This document shows, piece after piece, positions 1 through 6,709 of a DNA stretch of 15,785 bases (positions are counted from its first letter, which is position 1; each line of letters opens with the position of its first letter). The notes below the pieces were generated by a model. The model was not told the DNA's origin, did no database searches, and saw only the letters and a program-made list of their open reading frames with translations. The stretch comes from DATFWC01 sp045801465. Lineage in GTDB: Bacteria; Pseudomonadota; Alphaproteobacteria; Rhizobiales; Xanthobacteraceae. The stretch covers positions 1-15,785 of the forward strand of contig JBJMSU010000110.1 of NCBI GenBank assembly GCA_045801465.1, read 5' to 3'. Position numbers and translations under genes: made by a program.

Positions 1-877
1 GCGCGTCAACCGAATAGAACCCGGTATGCGGCGTCAGGATCACGTTGTCGCGGCCGAGCAGCGGAGAATCCTTTGCCGGCGGCTCGGTGGCGAGCACGTC
101 GAGGGCCGCGCCGCCGACCTGCCCGGAGTCGAGCGCTTGCACCAAAGCTTGCTCGTCGATGAGTGGGCCGCGCGCGGTATTCACGATCAGCACGCCTTTT
201 TTCATCTTGGCGAACGCATCGGCATTGACGAGGCCGTGCGTCTGCGGCGTGAGCGGCGCGTGCACCGAGATGAAATCGGATCTCTGCAGCAGCTCGTCCA
301 AACTGACGTTCTCGACATCCAGCGACTTCAGGAGGTCCGGCCCCACGTAAGGATCGTGGGTGATGACGCGCAGGCCGAAGGCCTTGGCCTTCGGCACGAG
401 CTTGCGCGGGATGTTGCCGAAGCCGAGGAGCCCGAGCACGCGCCCCTCCAGCCGGTAGATCGGGACCACGGCCGGCATCTCCCAGCGGCCCGCCTGCACC
501 AGCTGGTTCGAGAGGGGGATTTTGCGCGCCAGCGCGAGCAGCAACGCCATCGCATGGTCGGAAACTTCCTGCAGACAGTAATCGGGCACGTAGGTGACGG
601 TGATGCCCATCTCCCTGGCGGCCGGCACATCGATGGTGTCGACGCCGAGGCCGAAGCGTCCGATCGCCTTGCAGCGCTTGAGCTGACGTAAGAGCTCGCC
701 GGGCAATTTCGCATAGGTGACCAGGACGGCGTCGGCGTCGCGGGCGACGGCCAGGATGTCGTCCACGGAAGCGCTCTTGGCCATGCGCAGCTCGGGATCG
801 ACGCGCTTGAGCGCGGCCTTCGCCGGATCGAGCGAGGGAAAGACGCTGTCGGTGACCGCGATCAAGGGGCGGGCCAT
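1..877 (-). CDS. D-2-hydroxyacid dehydrogenase, CtBP-like subgroup (partial, C-terminus beyond window)
   Basis: The protein probably reduces a 2-oxoacid to a D-2-hydroxyacid, or the reverse, with NAD(P)H in the cytosol. It starts at an ATG at 877 (MARPLIAVTD) and stays open to base 1, giving about 292 residues; roughly 20-40 C-terminal residues should lie outside. The catalytic triad of the family is visible: Arg236 in NTARGPLID, Glu265 in LATEPP and His284 in LTPHTGF. The segment VPDYCLQEVSDHA near residue 100 resembles the C-terminal-binding-protein-like branch. The dinucleotide loop reads GFGNIP, so the third glycine of GxGxxG is proline. The start lies 3 nt after the stop of the upstream dehydrogenase gene, so the two are almost certainly co-transcribed. 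The family call is secure. The substrate (glyoxylate, hydroxypyruvate or another) is unknown. Confidence 0.9.
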   Translation of the reverse strand, partial: MARPLIAVTDSVFPSLDPAKAALKRVDPELRMAKSASVDDILAVARDADAVLVTYAKLPGELLRQLKRCKAIGRFGLGVDTIDVPAAREMGITVTYVPDYCLQEVSDHAMALLLALARKIPLSNQLVQAGRWEMPAVVPIYRLEGRVLGLLGFGNIPRKLVPKAKAFGLRVITHDPYVGPDLLKSLDVENVSLDELLQRSDFISVHAPLTPQTHGLVNADAFAKMKKGVLIVNTARGPLIDEQALVQALDSGQVGGAALDVLATEPPAKDSPLLGRDNVILTPHTGFYSVDA

Positions 878-880
878 CAC

Positions 881-1885
881 TCAAGCTCCGGTCGATGCGG
901 CGCGTTGTGCCAGCACCTGCGGGTTGATGCAATTCGGCGGCGGCCGGTTTTCCAGGATCGCCAGGATATTGTCGACCACGACATGCGCCATCTGTTCGCG
1001 GAGCTCGGCGACGGCGCTGCCGAGATGGGGAGCGAGCACCGCGTTGGGCAGCTTGAGCAGCGCCGGCTCGACCTTCGGCTCATGCTCGTAGACGTCGAGG
1101 CCGGCGCCGGCGATCTGGCCCTTGGCGAGCGCGCGGGCGAGCGCGGCTTCGTCGACGACCGGCCCACGCGCCGTGTTGATGAGATAGGCGGTCTTCTTCA
1201 TCAGCCTGAGCTCGCGCGCGCCGATCTGATGGCGCGTCTCCGGCCGCAGCGGCGAATGCAACGAGACGAAATCGGATTCCGCCAGCAGCTCGTCGAGGGG
1301 CGCATAGGTGATGCCGGCCTCGCGCTCCTCGTCGTCCGGCTTGCGCCGCGGCCCCCAATAGAGCACCCGCATGGAAAATCCGTGCGCGCGCCGCGCCACC
1401 GCCTTGCCGATGCGTCCGCCGCCGCCGACGAGACCGAGCGTCTTGCCCCACACCCAGGAGCCGGCGAGGTGGTTCGACTGCGCGCCGGGATAGACGCGTT
1501 TGCGCACCAGGCGATCGCCTTCAACGATGCGGCGCGCTGCCGCCAGCATGAGGCCGAAGGCAATGTCGGCCGTGGCCTCCGCGACCATGGGCGGCACGAC
1601 CGTCACCGCGATGCCGAATTCGGTTGCCGCCGCGACATCGATGTTGTCCGGCGTGATCGTCATGGAATTGACGGCCCGAAGCTTGGGATTGGCCGCCAGC
1701 ACGGCACGGTCGATCTTGTCGTGCAGGCGGCTGAACAGGATGTTGCACGACCGCGCCGCGGCGATCAGCTCAGCTCTGCCGGGAATGCGGCTGGAGTCGG
1801 GATTGACCTTGACGGACGCGACACTCCGCAGCCGCTTGATCGCGCTCGAGGCGACCGGCTGGGTGATGAAAATGCGTGGCCGCAT
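881..1885 (-). CDS. D-2-hydroxyacid dehydrogenase (glyoxylate/hydroxypyruvate reductase-like)
   Basis: This 334-residue protein has normal full length for the family. It has an N-terminal substrate-binding part, a Rossmann insert with GGGRIG (residues 155-160) and the catalytic triad Arg240 (INTARGP), Glu269 (DVYEHEP) and His287 (APHLGS). It should interconvert a 2-oxoacid and a D-2-hydroxyacid using NAD(P)H in the cytosol. The ATG at 1883-1885 shares one base with the TGA of the upstream PEP-synthase-like gene (TGATG), a typical translational-coupling arrangement. The next gene is a second, quite different dehydrogenase of the same superfamily, so the two probably act on different substrates or steps. 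Glyoxylate or hydroxypyruvate reduction is the commonest role for such proteins, but nothing here fixes the substrate. Confidence 0.93.
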   Translation of the reverse strand: MRPRIFITQPVASSAIKRLRSVASVKVNPDSSRIPGRAELIAAARSCNILFSRLHDKIDRAVLAANPKLRAVNSMTITPDNIDVAAATEFGIAVTVVPPMVAEATADIAFGLMLAAARRIVEGDRLVRKRVYPGAQSNHLAGSWVWGKTLGLVGGGGRIGKAVARRAHGFSMRVLYWGPRRKPDDEEREAGITYAPLDELLAESDFVSLHSPLRPETRHQIGARELRLMKKTAYLINTARGPVVDEAALARALAKGQIAGAGLDVYEHEPKVEPALLKLPNAVLAPHLGSAVAELREQMAHVVVDNILAILENRPPPNCINPQVLAQRAASTGA

Positions 1886-3168
1886 CAGCGTATCCAGCGC
1901 ACGATGCCGGCGACCCCATCAACCGCCACCTGGGCGCCGTCGGGAATCCGGCTGGTGGCATCGAGCACGCCGAGCACCATGGGAATGCCGCGCTCGCGCG
2001 CGAGCGAGGCAAGATGCGAGGTGCTGCCGCCGAGCTCCGCCACCACGCCGCCGACGCGCGGCAGAATGTGGCTCAGCGCCGGTCCCGCCACCTTCGTCAC
2101 CAGGATGTCGCCGGGCGCAACGCGCGTGAGCTCGCACTCGCAATTGACGATCACGGCGCGGCCGGCGCCCCAGCCGATGCCGGCCGGATGGCCGTTGAGG
2201 CCGGGATGCTGGAGCCAGATTTCGTCGGGCACGTGGATCGGCTGGACGTGCAGCGGCCGCGCCTGCAAGAGCTTGAAGCCCGCCTCGTCCAGCGCCCATT
2301 CGATCTCCACCGCGTGCCCAAGCACGTCCTCGGCCTTGCGCATCAGCCGGCCGAGCGTCACCGCCTGGGCGGCATCGAGACAGGGCTTGCTGACGAGGTC
2401 CTGCGGCACCGGTTCGGGCGCGGCCGTACGACCATGGCCGCAGGTGTCGCGGTGGTGCTTGCGCCCGGGCTGGATGTGGCGGAGGAATCCCTGCCGGCTG
2501 AGCGAGATGCGGTCCGGCACCACCTCGCCCTGGGCAATGGCGGAGCCGAGGCCCCAGGTGGCCGAGAGCAGCATCTGGCCCTCGGCGGTCTCGCTCAATC
2601 CTCCGCCCGAAGCTTTGGCCGCGACCAGCGGCTGTACGAGCACCGCCATGGCGGTGTCGGCGGGATTGAGCCCGTTATTGTCCATGTAGCGGCGCGCGTT
2701 GGTGGTCCACAGCGCCGCCCAGCAGGCGCGCACGGCGGTCAGCATATCGGCTTCATTGTCGAGGCCGAGGAAGCTTTCGAACTGGCCGGCGAAGTTGGCG
2801 CCGGCCCGATCCTCGACGAGAGCGGAGGAGCGCACCACGCCGAGCGCGCTGTCCTCTCGCTGCGCGCGCCAGGCGGTCAGCAGCGGCGCGAGAATCTCCG
2901 CTGCAATCGGTTGCTGATAAAGTCTGAGGCGAATCTCGACAGAGAGCCGCCGCGCCTCCGGGGGTGTCGCCGCGCCGAAACGGCTCAGCAGCGGTTCGAG
3001 TTCCAGCTCGGCGCACTGCCGCCGATAGGCGTCGGCGGTGAGGCAGAAGCCGCCAGGCGTCGGCAGGCTGGCGCGCGCGAGCGCCGCGAGGTTCGCGGCC
3101 TTCGGGCCGACGCGGTCGGCTTCGGTGGAGGCGGCCGCGCCGAGCGCGACGATGAATTCCTGCATCAC
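1885..3168 (-). CDS. Two-domain PEP-synthase/PPDK-like protein (ATP-binding domain plus phosphohistidine swivel)
   Basis: The 427-residue protein has the N-terminal nucleotide-binding domain of pyruvate phosphate dikinase and PEP synthase. Visible motifs are GPKAANLAAL at 21-30, VRSSALVED at 112-120, FAGQFESFL at 126-134, VEIEWALD at 287-294 and LLQARPL at 300-306. After it comes the mobile phosphohistidine domain, GGSTSHLASLARERGIP at 380-396 with the acceptor His385. The protein ends about 30 residues later. The C-terminal PEP/pyruvate TIM barrel of classical enzymes (about 800 residues) is absent, as is any extra acceptor domain such as that of rifampin phosphotransferase. It can therefore be expected to autophosphorylate on His385 from ATP, with an unknown phosphate acceptor. 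The start is a GTG at 3168, or the ATG directly after it at 3165; AGG lies about 7 nt before the ATG. The gene lies 49 nt after the M24 gene and is coupled to the dehydrogenase downstream. Confidence 0.88.
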   Translation of the reverse strand: MMQEFIVALGAAASTEADRVGPKAANLAALARASLPTPGGFCLTADAYRRQCAELELEPLLSRFGAATPPEARRLSVEIRLRLYQQPIAAEILAPLLTAWRAQREDSALGVVRSSALVEDRAGANFAGQFESFLGLDNEADMLTAVRACWAALWTTNARRYMDNNGLNPADTAMAVLVQPLVAAKASGGGLSETAEGQMLLSATWGLGSAIAQGEVVPDRISLSRQGFLRHIQPGRKHHRDTCGHGRTAAPEPVPQDLVSKPCLDAAQAVTLGRLMRKAEDVLGHAVEIEWALDEAGFKLLQARPLHVQPIHVPDEIWLQHPGLNGHPAGIGWGAGRAVIVNCECELTRVAPGDILVTKVAGPALSHILPRVGGVVAELGGSTSHLASLARERGIPMVLGVLDATSRIPDGAQVAVDGVAGIVRWIR

Positions 3169-3181
3169 GACCTACGACCGC

Positions 3182-3203
3182 CTCGCCCGCGCGATCGGGC
3201 GAG
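3182..3203 (-). other. Stem-loop between the M24 and PEP-synthase-like genes
   Basis: Perfect 8-bp arms CTCGCCCG and CGGGCGAG flank a 6-nt loop in the 49-nt gap. No T-run follows on the minus strand, so this is not a standard intrinsic terminator. It could be an RNA-processing or stabilising hairpin. The stem is read directly; the function is a guess. Confidence 0.45.
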
Positions 3204-3217
3204 ACGAAGCTCTTGCG

Positions 3218-4486
3218 TCACTTCACATGGTCGCCATAGCCGGGCAGCGGATCGACGACGGTGATCTGCTTCACCGGGAAGTTGGAGACGATCTCGATCG
3301 AGTCCTTGTGCACGATCAGCATCTCCTCGATACGCACGCCGTAGCGGAACTGCTTGCCGTGCTGGGTTTCCAGCGCGAAGGTCATCCCTTCCTTGATCTC
3401 CACCGGATGGTCGAGCGACCAGATGCGGGAGATGACCGGCTGATCGTATTGGGCAAGCCCGAGCCCGTGTCCCCACAGGTTGGCGGCCGCCTGGTCCTCG
3501 TCCTCGTAGCCCCAGGTCTCCATGGCGGACGGCCATTTCGACGCAATGTCGCGAGTGGTGGCGCCGACCTTCACGGCATCGATTGAATCGTACAGCCATT
3601 CGAGCGCGGTCGCGTAGGTGTCCTTCTGCTCCTGGCTGGGCTCCTTGCCGACGCAATAGGTGCGGTAATAGCAGGATTTGTAGCCGTTCCAGGTGAGTGC
3701 GGCGAGATCCATGAACACGATGTCGCCCGGCTGAATGATGCGGTCGGAGAAGTTGCGCCAGTTCGGCCATGTGTTGGGGCCGGACGACACGATGACGTCC
3801 TCGACGTCCTCCATGCCGGCGAAGGAATAGAGATATTCCATCAGGTGCGCGGTCACCTGGTTCTCGGTGATGCCGGGTCGCAGGAACTTCATGCATTCCC
3901 AGTGGGTGGCGTCGCCGATCGCGCCGACGATGCGCATGCATTCCTGCTCGTCGACGTTCTTGACCGCGCGCGCTTCCATCATCGGGGTCATGCCGTCGAC
4001 CCAGGTGATGTTCTTGTCGCGGAAGATCTGGATCATGTTGATGTCGATGAAATCGACGCCGAGCTTCTGGCCCCACACGCCGTGCCGCTTCATCTCCTCG
4101 ATCACGGCGTTGGTGAACTTGGTCACCTGCTGGGTCGACGCGGGGCCGGCGGCACCTTTGATCCAGGCGAAGGAGTGGCGGATGTTCTCCCTCGGCAGCC
4201 ACGGCGAATGGCGCTCGACCTGGAAGCCGAGATCGCCCTGCTCGAACAGGATCGGCTGGCCGTCGCCGCACAGCATCGCATAGCGCAACCCGGGCTTGAG
4301 CCGGTTCCAGCCGGGCGTGAGCGTTCCGGTGACGTAGCGGACGTTTTCGTCATACATGCAGAGCAGGGCGCCGAGGCCGTGCTTCTTCATCATCTCGCGC
4401 GCGCGTTCGGTGCGGTAGGTGCGCAGGCGGTCCCAATTGACGCGCTGCTGCCAATCCATTCCGACGGTGCCGAAATTCGCTCCCAT
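3218..4486 (-). CDS. M24-family (creatinase / Xaa-Pro aminopeptidase fold) protein
   Basis: The best start is the ATG at 4486 (MGANFGTVGMDW), which has GGGAGG 6 nt upstream and gives 422 residues. An upstream in-frame ATG at 4558 would extend the protein into the divergent promoter and is less likely. The N-terminal half is the creatinase-like domain; the C-terminal half has the pita-bread fold. Metal-site positions are Asp260 (FMDLAAL), His340 (WGHGLGL), Glu373 (ALETQ) and Glu387 (VRIEEM). The second Asp of the usual dinuclear site, 12 residues after the first in a GYxSDxTRT-type motif, is Cys272 (GYKSCYYRT). It may therefore be a mononuclear or metal-free C-N hydrolase or lyase rather than a true peptidase; creatinase and the DMSP lyase DddP are precedents in this fold. 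It is probably the first gene of the minus-strand operon and is divergent from a LysR regulator. Confidence 0.9.
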   Translation of the reverse strand: MGANFGTVGMDWQQRVNWDRLRTYRTERAREMMKKHGLGALLCMYDENVRYVTGTLTPGWNRLKPGLRYAMLCGDGQPILFEQGDLGFQVERHSPWLPRENIRHSFAWIKGAAGPASTQQVTKFTNAVIEEMKRHGVWGQKLGVDFIDINMIQIFRDKNITWVDGMTPMMEARAVKNVDEQECMRIVGAIGDATHWECMKFLRPGITENQVTAHLMEYLYSFAGMEDVEDVIVSSGPNTWPNWRNFSDRIIQPGDIVFMDLAALTWNGYKSCYYRTYCVGKEPSQEQKDTYATALEWLYDSIDAVKVGATTRDIASKWPSAMETWGYEDEDQAAANLWGHGLGLAQYDQPVISRIWSLDHPVEIKEGMTFALETQHGKQFRYGVRIEEMLIVHKDSIEIVSNFPVKQITVVDPLPGYGDHVK

Positions 4487-4530
4487 AGGACGCCTCCCAA
4501 TCGTTTGGTTCTTGAACGCGAACGTGACCT

Positions 4531-4542
4531 TAGAAAATTCTA
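4531..4542. repeat. Inverted repeat TAGAA-N2-TTCTA (candidate LysR site)
   Basis: Five-bp arms flank AA. The AGAA/TTCT core is the same as in the larger dyad at 4560-4579, which suggests one protein reads both. The location overlaps a possible -10 of the M24 operon. Confidence 0.45.
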
Positions 4543-4559
4543 GACGTCTGGCGCCCACA

Positions 4560-4579
4560 GCAGAAATAATATATTCTGC
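4560..4579. repeat. Inverted repeat GCAGAA-N8-TTCTGC (candidate LysR operator)
   Basis: Perfect 6-bp arms flank an AT-only 8-bp centre, 21 bp upstream of the LysR start codon. Dyads of this size and location are typical of autoregulatory LysR binding sites. The dyad is seen directly; its binding by this LysR is inferred. Confidence 0.5.
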
Positions 4580-4600
4580 GTTGAAGCATAAGGTTTTTTA

Positions 4601-5563
4601 ATGCCGGGAATTGCCCTCCGTCAGATTCGCGCCGTCATTGCGGTATGTGAAGAAGGCTCGTTCACGCGCGCCGCCGCGCGCGAGCACGCGACGCAGTCCG
4701 GCATCTCGCAACATGTGGCGGCGGTCGAGCGCACGCTCGGCGTCAAGCTGTTCGATCGCTCGACCGCGGGCGTGATGCCGACGCCCGCCGGGTTGCGGTA
4801 CTACCGCCGCTGCGTCGAAGCCGTCGGCATGCTGGAGAGGGCCAACGAGGAGGCGAGGGCGCTCGCCGGCGCGGTCACCGGCGATCTGCGCATCGGGCTG
4901 ATGCCGACCTTCACCCGCGCCATGCTGGCGCCGACGCTCGAGCATTTCGTGCCGCGCTATCCCGATGTGCGGCTGCACATCTTCGAAGGCTACAGCGGCC
5001 TGCTCACCGAGATGGTGCGCTCCGACGAGATCGACTTCGCCATCGTGCCGGCGTTCGAGGGACAGGTCGGACTGAAATCGCGGCTGATCGTGCGCGACCG
5101 CGAGATGCTGATCTCCGGCCGCAAGCGCTCCCTCAAGCCGCTCGCGCCGGTGCGGCTCGCCGAAATCGCCCCGCTGAAGATCGTCATGCCGGGGCCGCAC
5201 AACATCCGCCGCCGCAACCTCGAGACCTATTTCCAGACGCACGGCGTGGAGATCGCCGCCATGCTGGAGATGGATGCCATGATCGGCACGCTCGAATTCG
5301 TCGCGCGCTCCGATTGGGTGACGGTGCTGCCCAGCCTCATCTCCGTCAACGACATCGCCAAGGGCGACCTTGTCGTGAGCCCGATCACCGATCCGCCCCT
5401 GCATATCGAGTGCATCGTGATCCAGCCGGCGCGGCGCACGCTGACGACCCAGGCGCGGCTCTTCCTCGAGCGCTTCGAGGCGGAGGCGGCGCGCATCCAC
5501 GAGATCTGGGACGAGGCGCTCGCGGCGCCGAGGATCGAACGCGCCGCCAAGGCGCGCGCCTGA
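4601..5563 (+). CDS. LysR-family transcriptional regulator
   Basis: The 320-residue protein has the standard LysR length and layout. The N-terminal winged helix-turn-helix spans about residues 6-64, with SFTRAAAREHATQSGISQHV as the helix-turn-helix and LGVKLFDRSTAGVMPTPAG as the wing. A linker helix follows, then a periplasmic-binding-protein-like effector domain from about residue 95 (GDLRIGLMPTF) to 300. The ATG at 4601 is preceded by AAGG 7 nt upstream. It is transcribed divergently from the M24 operon, the classical arrangement for a LysR activator of its neighbour, and that gap contains candidate operators. It converges on the GST gene, with only 18 nt between the two stops and no visible terminator. 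The inducer is unknown. Confidence 0.95.
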   Translation: MPGIALRQIRAVIAVCEEGSFTRAAAREHATQSGISQHVAAVERTLGVKLFDRSTAGVMPTPAGLRYYRRCVEAVGMLERANEEARALAGAVTGDLRIGLMPTFTRAMLAPTLEHFVPRYPDVRLHIFEGYSGLLTEMVRSDEIDFAIVPAFEGQVGLKSRLIVRDREMLISGRKRSLKPLAPVRLAEIAPLKIVMPGPHNIRRRNLETYFQTHGVEIAAMLEMDAMIGTLEFVARSDWVTVLPSLISVNDIAKGDLVVSPITDPPLHIECIVIQPARRTLTTQARLFLERFEAEAARIHEIWDEALAAPRIERAAKARA

Positions 5564-5581
5564 CGCGCGCACGAATAGCGG

Positions 5582-6232
5582 TCACACCGATGCCGGTGCC
5601 CCCGGCTGCTTGAGCGGATGGGCGCGGGCAAAGGCGTCGATCTTCTCGCAAGCTGCGACGATGCGGCTTGCGGTCGGATATGGCGCCATGTCGACCTGGT
5701 AGAACTTCGCCCCGGCCGCCTGGCTCGCCAGGCAGATATCGGCAATGCTGACCGCCTCGCCATGGCAATAGGTGCCGGTCTCGTTGCTGTTGAGATGCGT
5801 CTCCAGCGCGCCCAGCGCCTGCACGATCCAGTGGCGGCACCATGCGGTGCGGATTGGCTCGTCGAGCTTGAGCTCATGCTCGAGATATTCGCGCACCCGC
5901 GGCACCAGCAGCGGATGCGAGTCGCAGGCGACGATCTGCGCCAGGCCGCGCACGCGCGCCCGCCCGCGCGGATCGGACGGCAACAGCCGCGGATGCGGAT
6001 GCACCTCATCGAGATACTCGATGATGGCGAGCGACTCGAAGAGGGCAGGGCCCTCGCCGTCGACCAGGGCGGGAATCGCCATCATGGGATTGACGGCGCG
6101 GAACGCAGGGTTGCGTTGCTCGCCCTTCATCAGGTTGACGTCGATGACCTCGTCCGGCGCGATGCCTTTGAGGTTCATGGCGATGCGCACGCGGTAGGTT
6201 GCGAGCGAGCGCCAGAATGAGAACAGCTTCAT
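5582..6232 (-). CDS. maiA: Zeta-class glutathione S-transferase, maleylacetoacetate isomerase-like
   Basis: The 216-residue length is typical of maleylacetoacetate isomerase, a glutathione-dependent cis-trans isomerase of aromatic catabolism. The thioredoxin-fold start FSFWRSLATYRVRIAMNLKG (residues 4-23) and CDSHPLLVPRV (103-113) are close to the family signatures. FES at 65-67 is the glutathione-binding ES pair and SIAD at 162-165 the N-cap of the helical domain. Departures are Leu10 at one position of the serine-rich active-site loop and NPMMAIP in place of the usual NPQGxVP loop. The start at 6232 has GGGGAG upstream; longer in-frame readings into the next gene lack support. It ends an operon behind two GlcG/HbpS-like genes. 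No homogentisate or gentisate genes are visible, so the substrate may differ. The symbol reflects family only. Confidence 0.85.
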   Translation of the reverse strand: MKLFSFWRSLATYRVRIAMNLKGIAPDEVIDVNLMKGEQRNPAFRAVNPMMAIPALVDGEGPALFESLAIIEYLDEVHPHPRLLPSDPRGRARVRGLAQIVACDSHPLLVPRVREYLEHELKLDEPIRTAWCRHWIVQALGALETHLNSNETGTYCHGEAVSIADICLASQAAGAKFYQVDMAPYPTASRIVAACEKIDAFARAHPLKQPGAPASV

Positions 6233-6248
6233 CGATGTTGACTCCCCG

Positions 6249-6692
6249 TCACGCTTTGGTACCGCCCGGATCGGCCTTGAGGCCGGCCGCCTCGATGCCG
6301 GCAATGGCGCAGGCTTCGTCCTTGTCCGAAGTGTCGCCGGAAATGCCGGTCGCACCGATGATGTCCCCGCCGGCGTCGCGGATGAGCACGCCGCCCGGAT
6401 TGGGAACGAGCCTGCCGCCGCTGGCGGCGGCGAGCGCAGTGAAGAATTGCGGCGTGTTGGCGGCGCGTTCGAACAGGGTGCGCGAGCCGAAGCCCATGCC
6501 GAGCGCCCCCCAGGCTTTGCCGAAGGCGATGTCGAAGCGCAGGATGCCCGACTTGTCCTCGCGCTTGAAGGCGACGAGGTGGCCGCCGGCATCGAGGACC
6601 GCGACCGTGAGCGGGGCGCAGTTGGTGTCGCGACCCTTCCTGAGCGCGACGTCGACGATGGTGCTGGCCTGCGCGAGGGTCAAAACAGACAT
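6249..6692 (-). CDS. GlcG/HbpS-family (DUF336) protein, cytosolic
   Basis: The 147-residue protein shows the compact GlcG/HbpS fold: LTLAQASTIVDVAL at the N-terminus, VAVLDAGGHLVAFKRED (about 30-46), FDIAFGKAWGAL (53-64) and PNPGGVLIRDAGGDIIGATG near residues 97-116. Family members bind haem or small ligands, or accompany glycolate and propanediol-type oxidation genes; their activity is poorly defined. There is no signal peptide. The ATG at 6692 has GGAG about 7 nt upstream. The gene sits 17 nt after the exported paralogue and 16 nt before the GST gene, so it is probably the middle gene of a three-gene operon. Confidence 0.85.
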   Translation of the reverse strand: MSVLTLAQASTIVDVALRKGRDTNCAPLTVAVLDAGGHLVAFKREDKSGILRFDIAFGKAWGALGMGFGSRTLFERAANTPQFFTALAAASGGRLVPNPGGVLIRDAGGDIIGATGISGDTSDKDEACAIAGIEAAGLKADPGGTKA

Positions 6693-6709
6693 GACAGCTC
6701 CGATGTGGG

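Larger units (their letters stand above)
4487..4600. promoter_or_regulatory. Divergent promoter/operator region for the LysR and M24 operons
   Basis: This 114-bp gap is strikingly AT-rich in its middle compared with the GC-rich coding DNA on both sides. It holds TAGAA-AA-TTCTA at 4531-4542, the 8-bp palindrome AGACGTCT at 4542-4549 and GCAGAA-N8-TTCTGC at 4560-4579. TATATT at 4570-4575 is a plausible -10 box for the LysR gene. TAGAAT read on the minus strand at 4542-4537 is a plausible -10 box for the M24 operon. I see no convincing -35 for either. Confidence 0.6.

Noticed and set aside
905..2689. A plus-strand open frame of about 594 codons
   Set aside because: It is antisense to three minus-strand genes with clear catalytic motifs; its composition (Arg, His, Gln, Asp rich, no domain pattern) is what GC-rich antisense reading produces.
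1876..3264. A plus-strand open frame of about 462 codons
   Set aside because: It lies opposite the PEP-synthase-like gene, whose motifs are unmistakable; no recognisable family in the antisense reading.
3218..4486. Calling the M24 protein a DMSP lyase or ectoine hydrolase
   Set aside because: The fold and length are compatible, but one metal ligand differs and I cannot see subfamily-specific residues or pathway partners.
5582..6232. Placing the MaiA-like gene in a tyrosine degradation pathway
   Set aside because: No homogentisate dioxygenase or fumarylacetoacetase gene is in the window and the active-site loops deviate.
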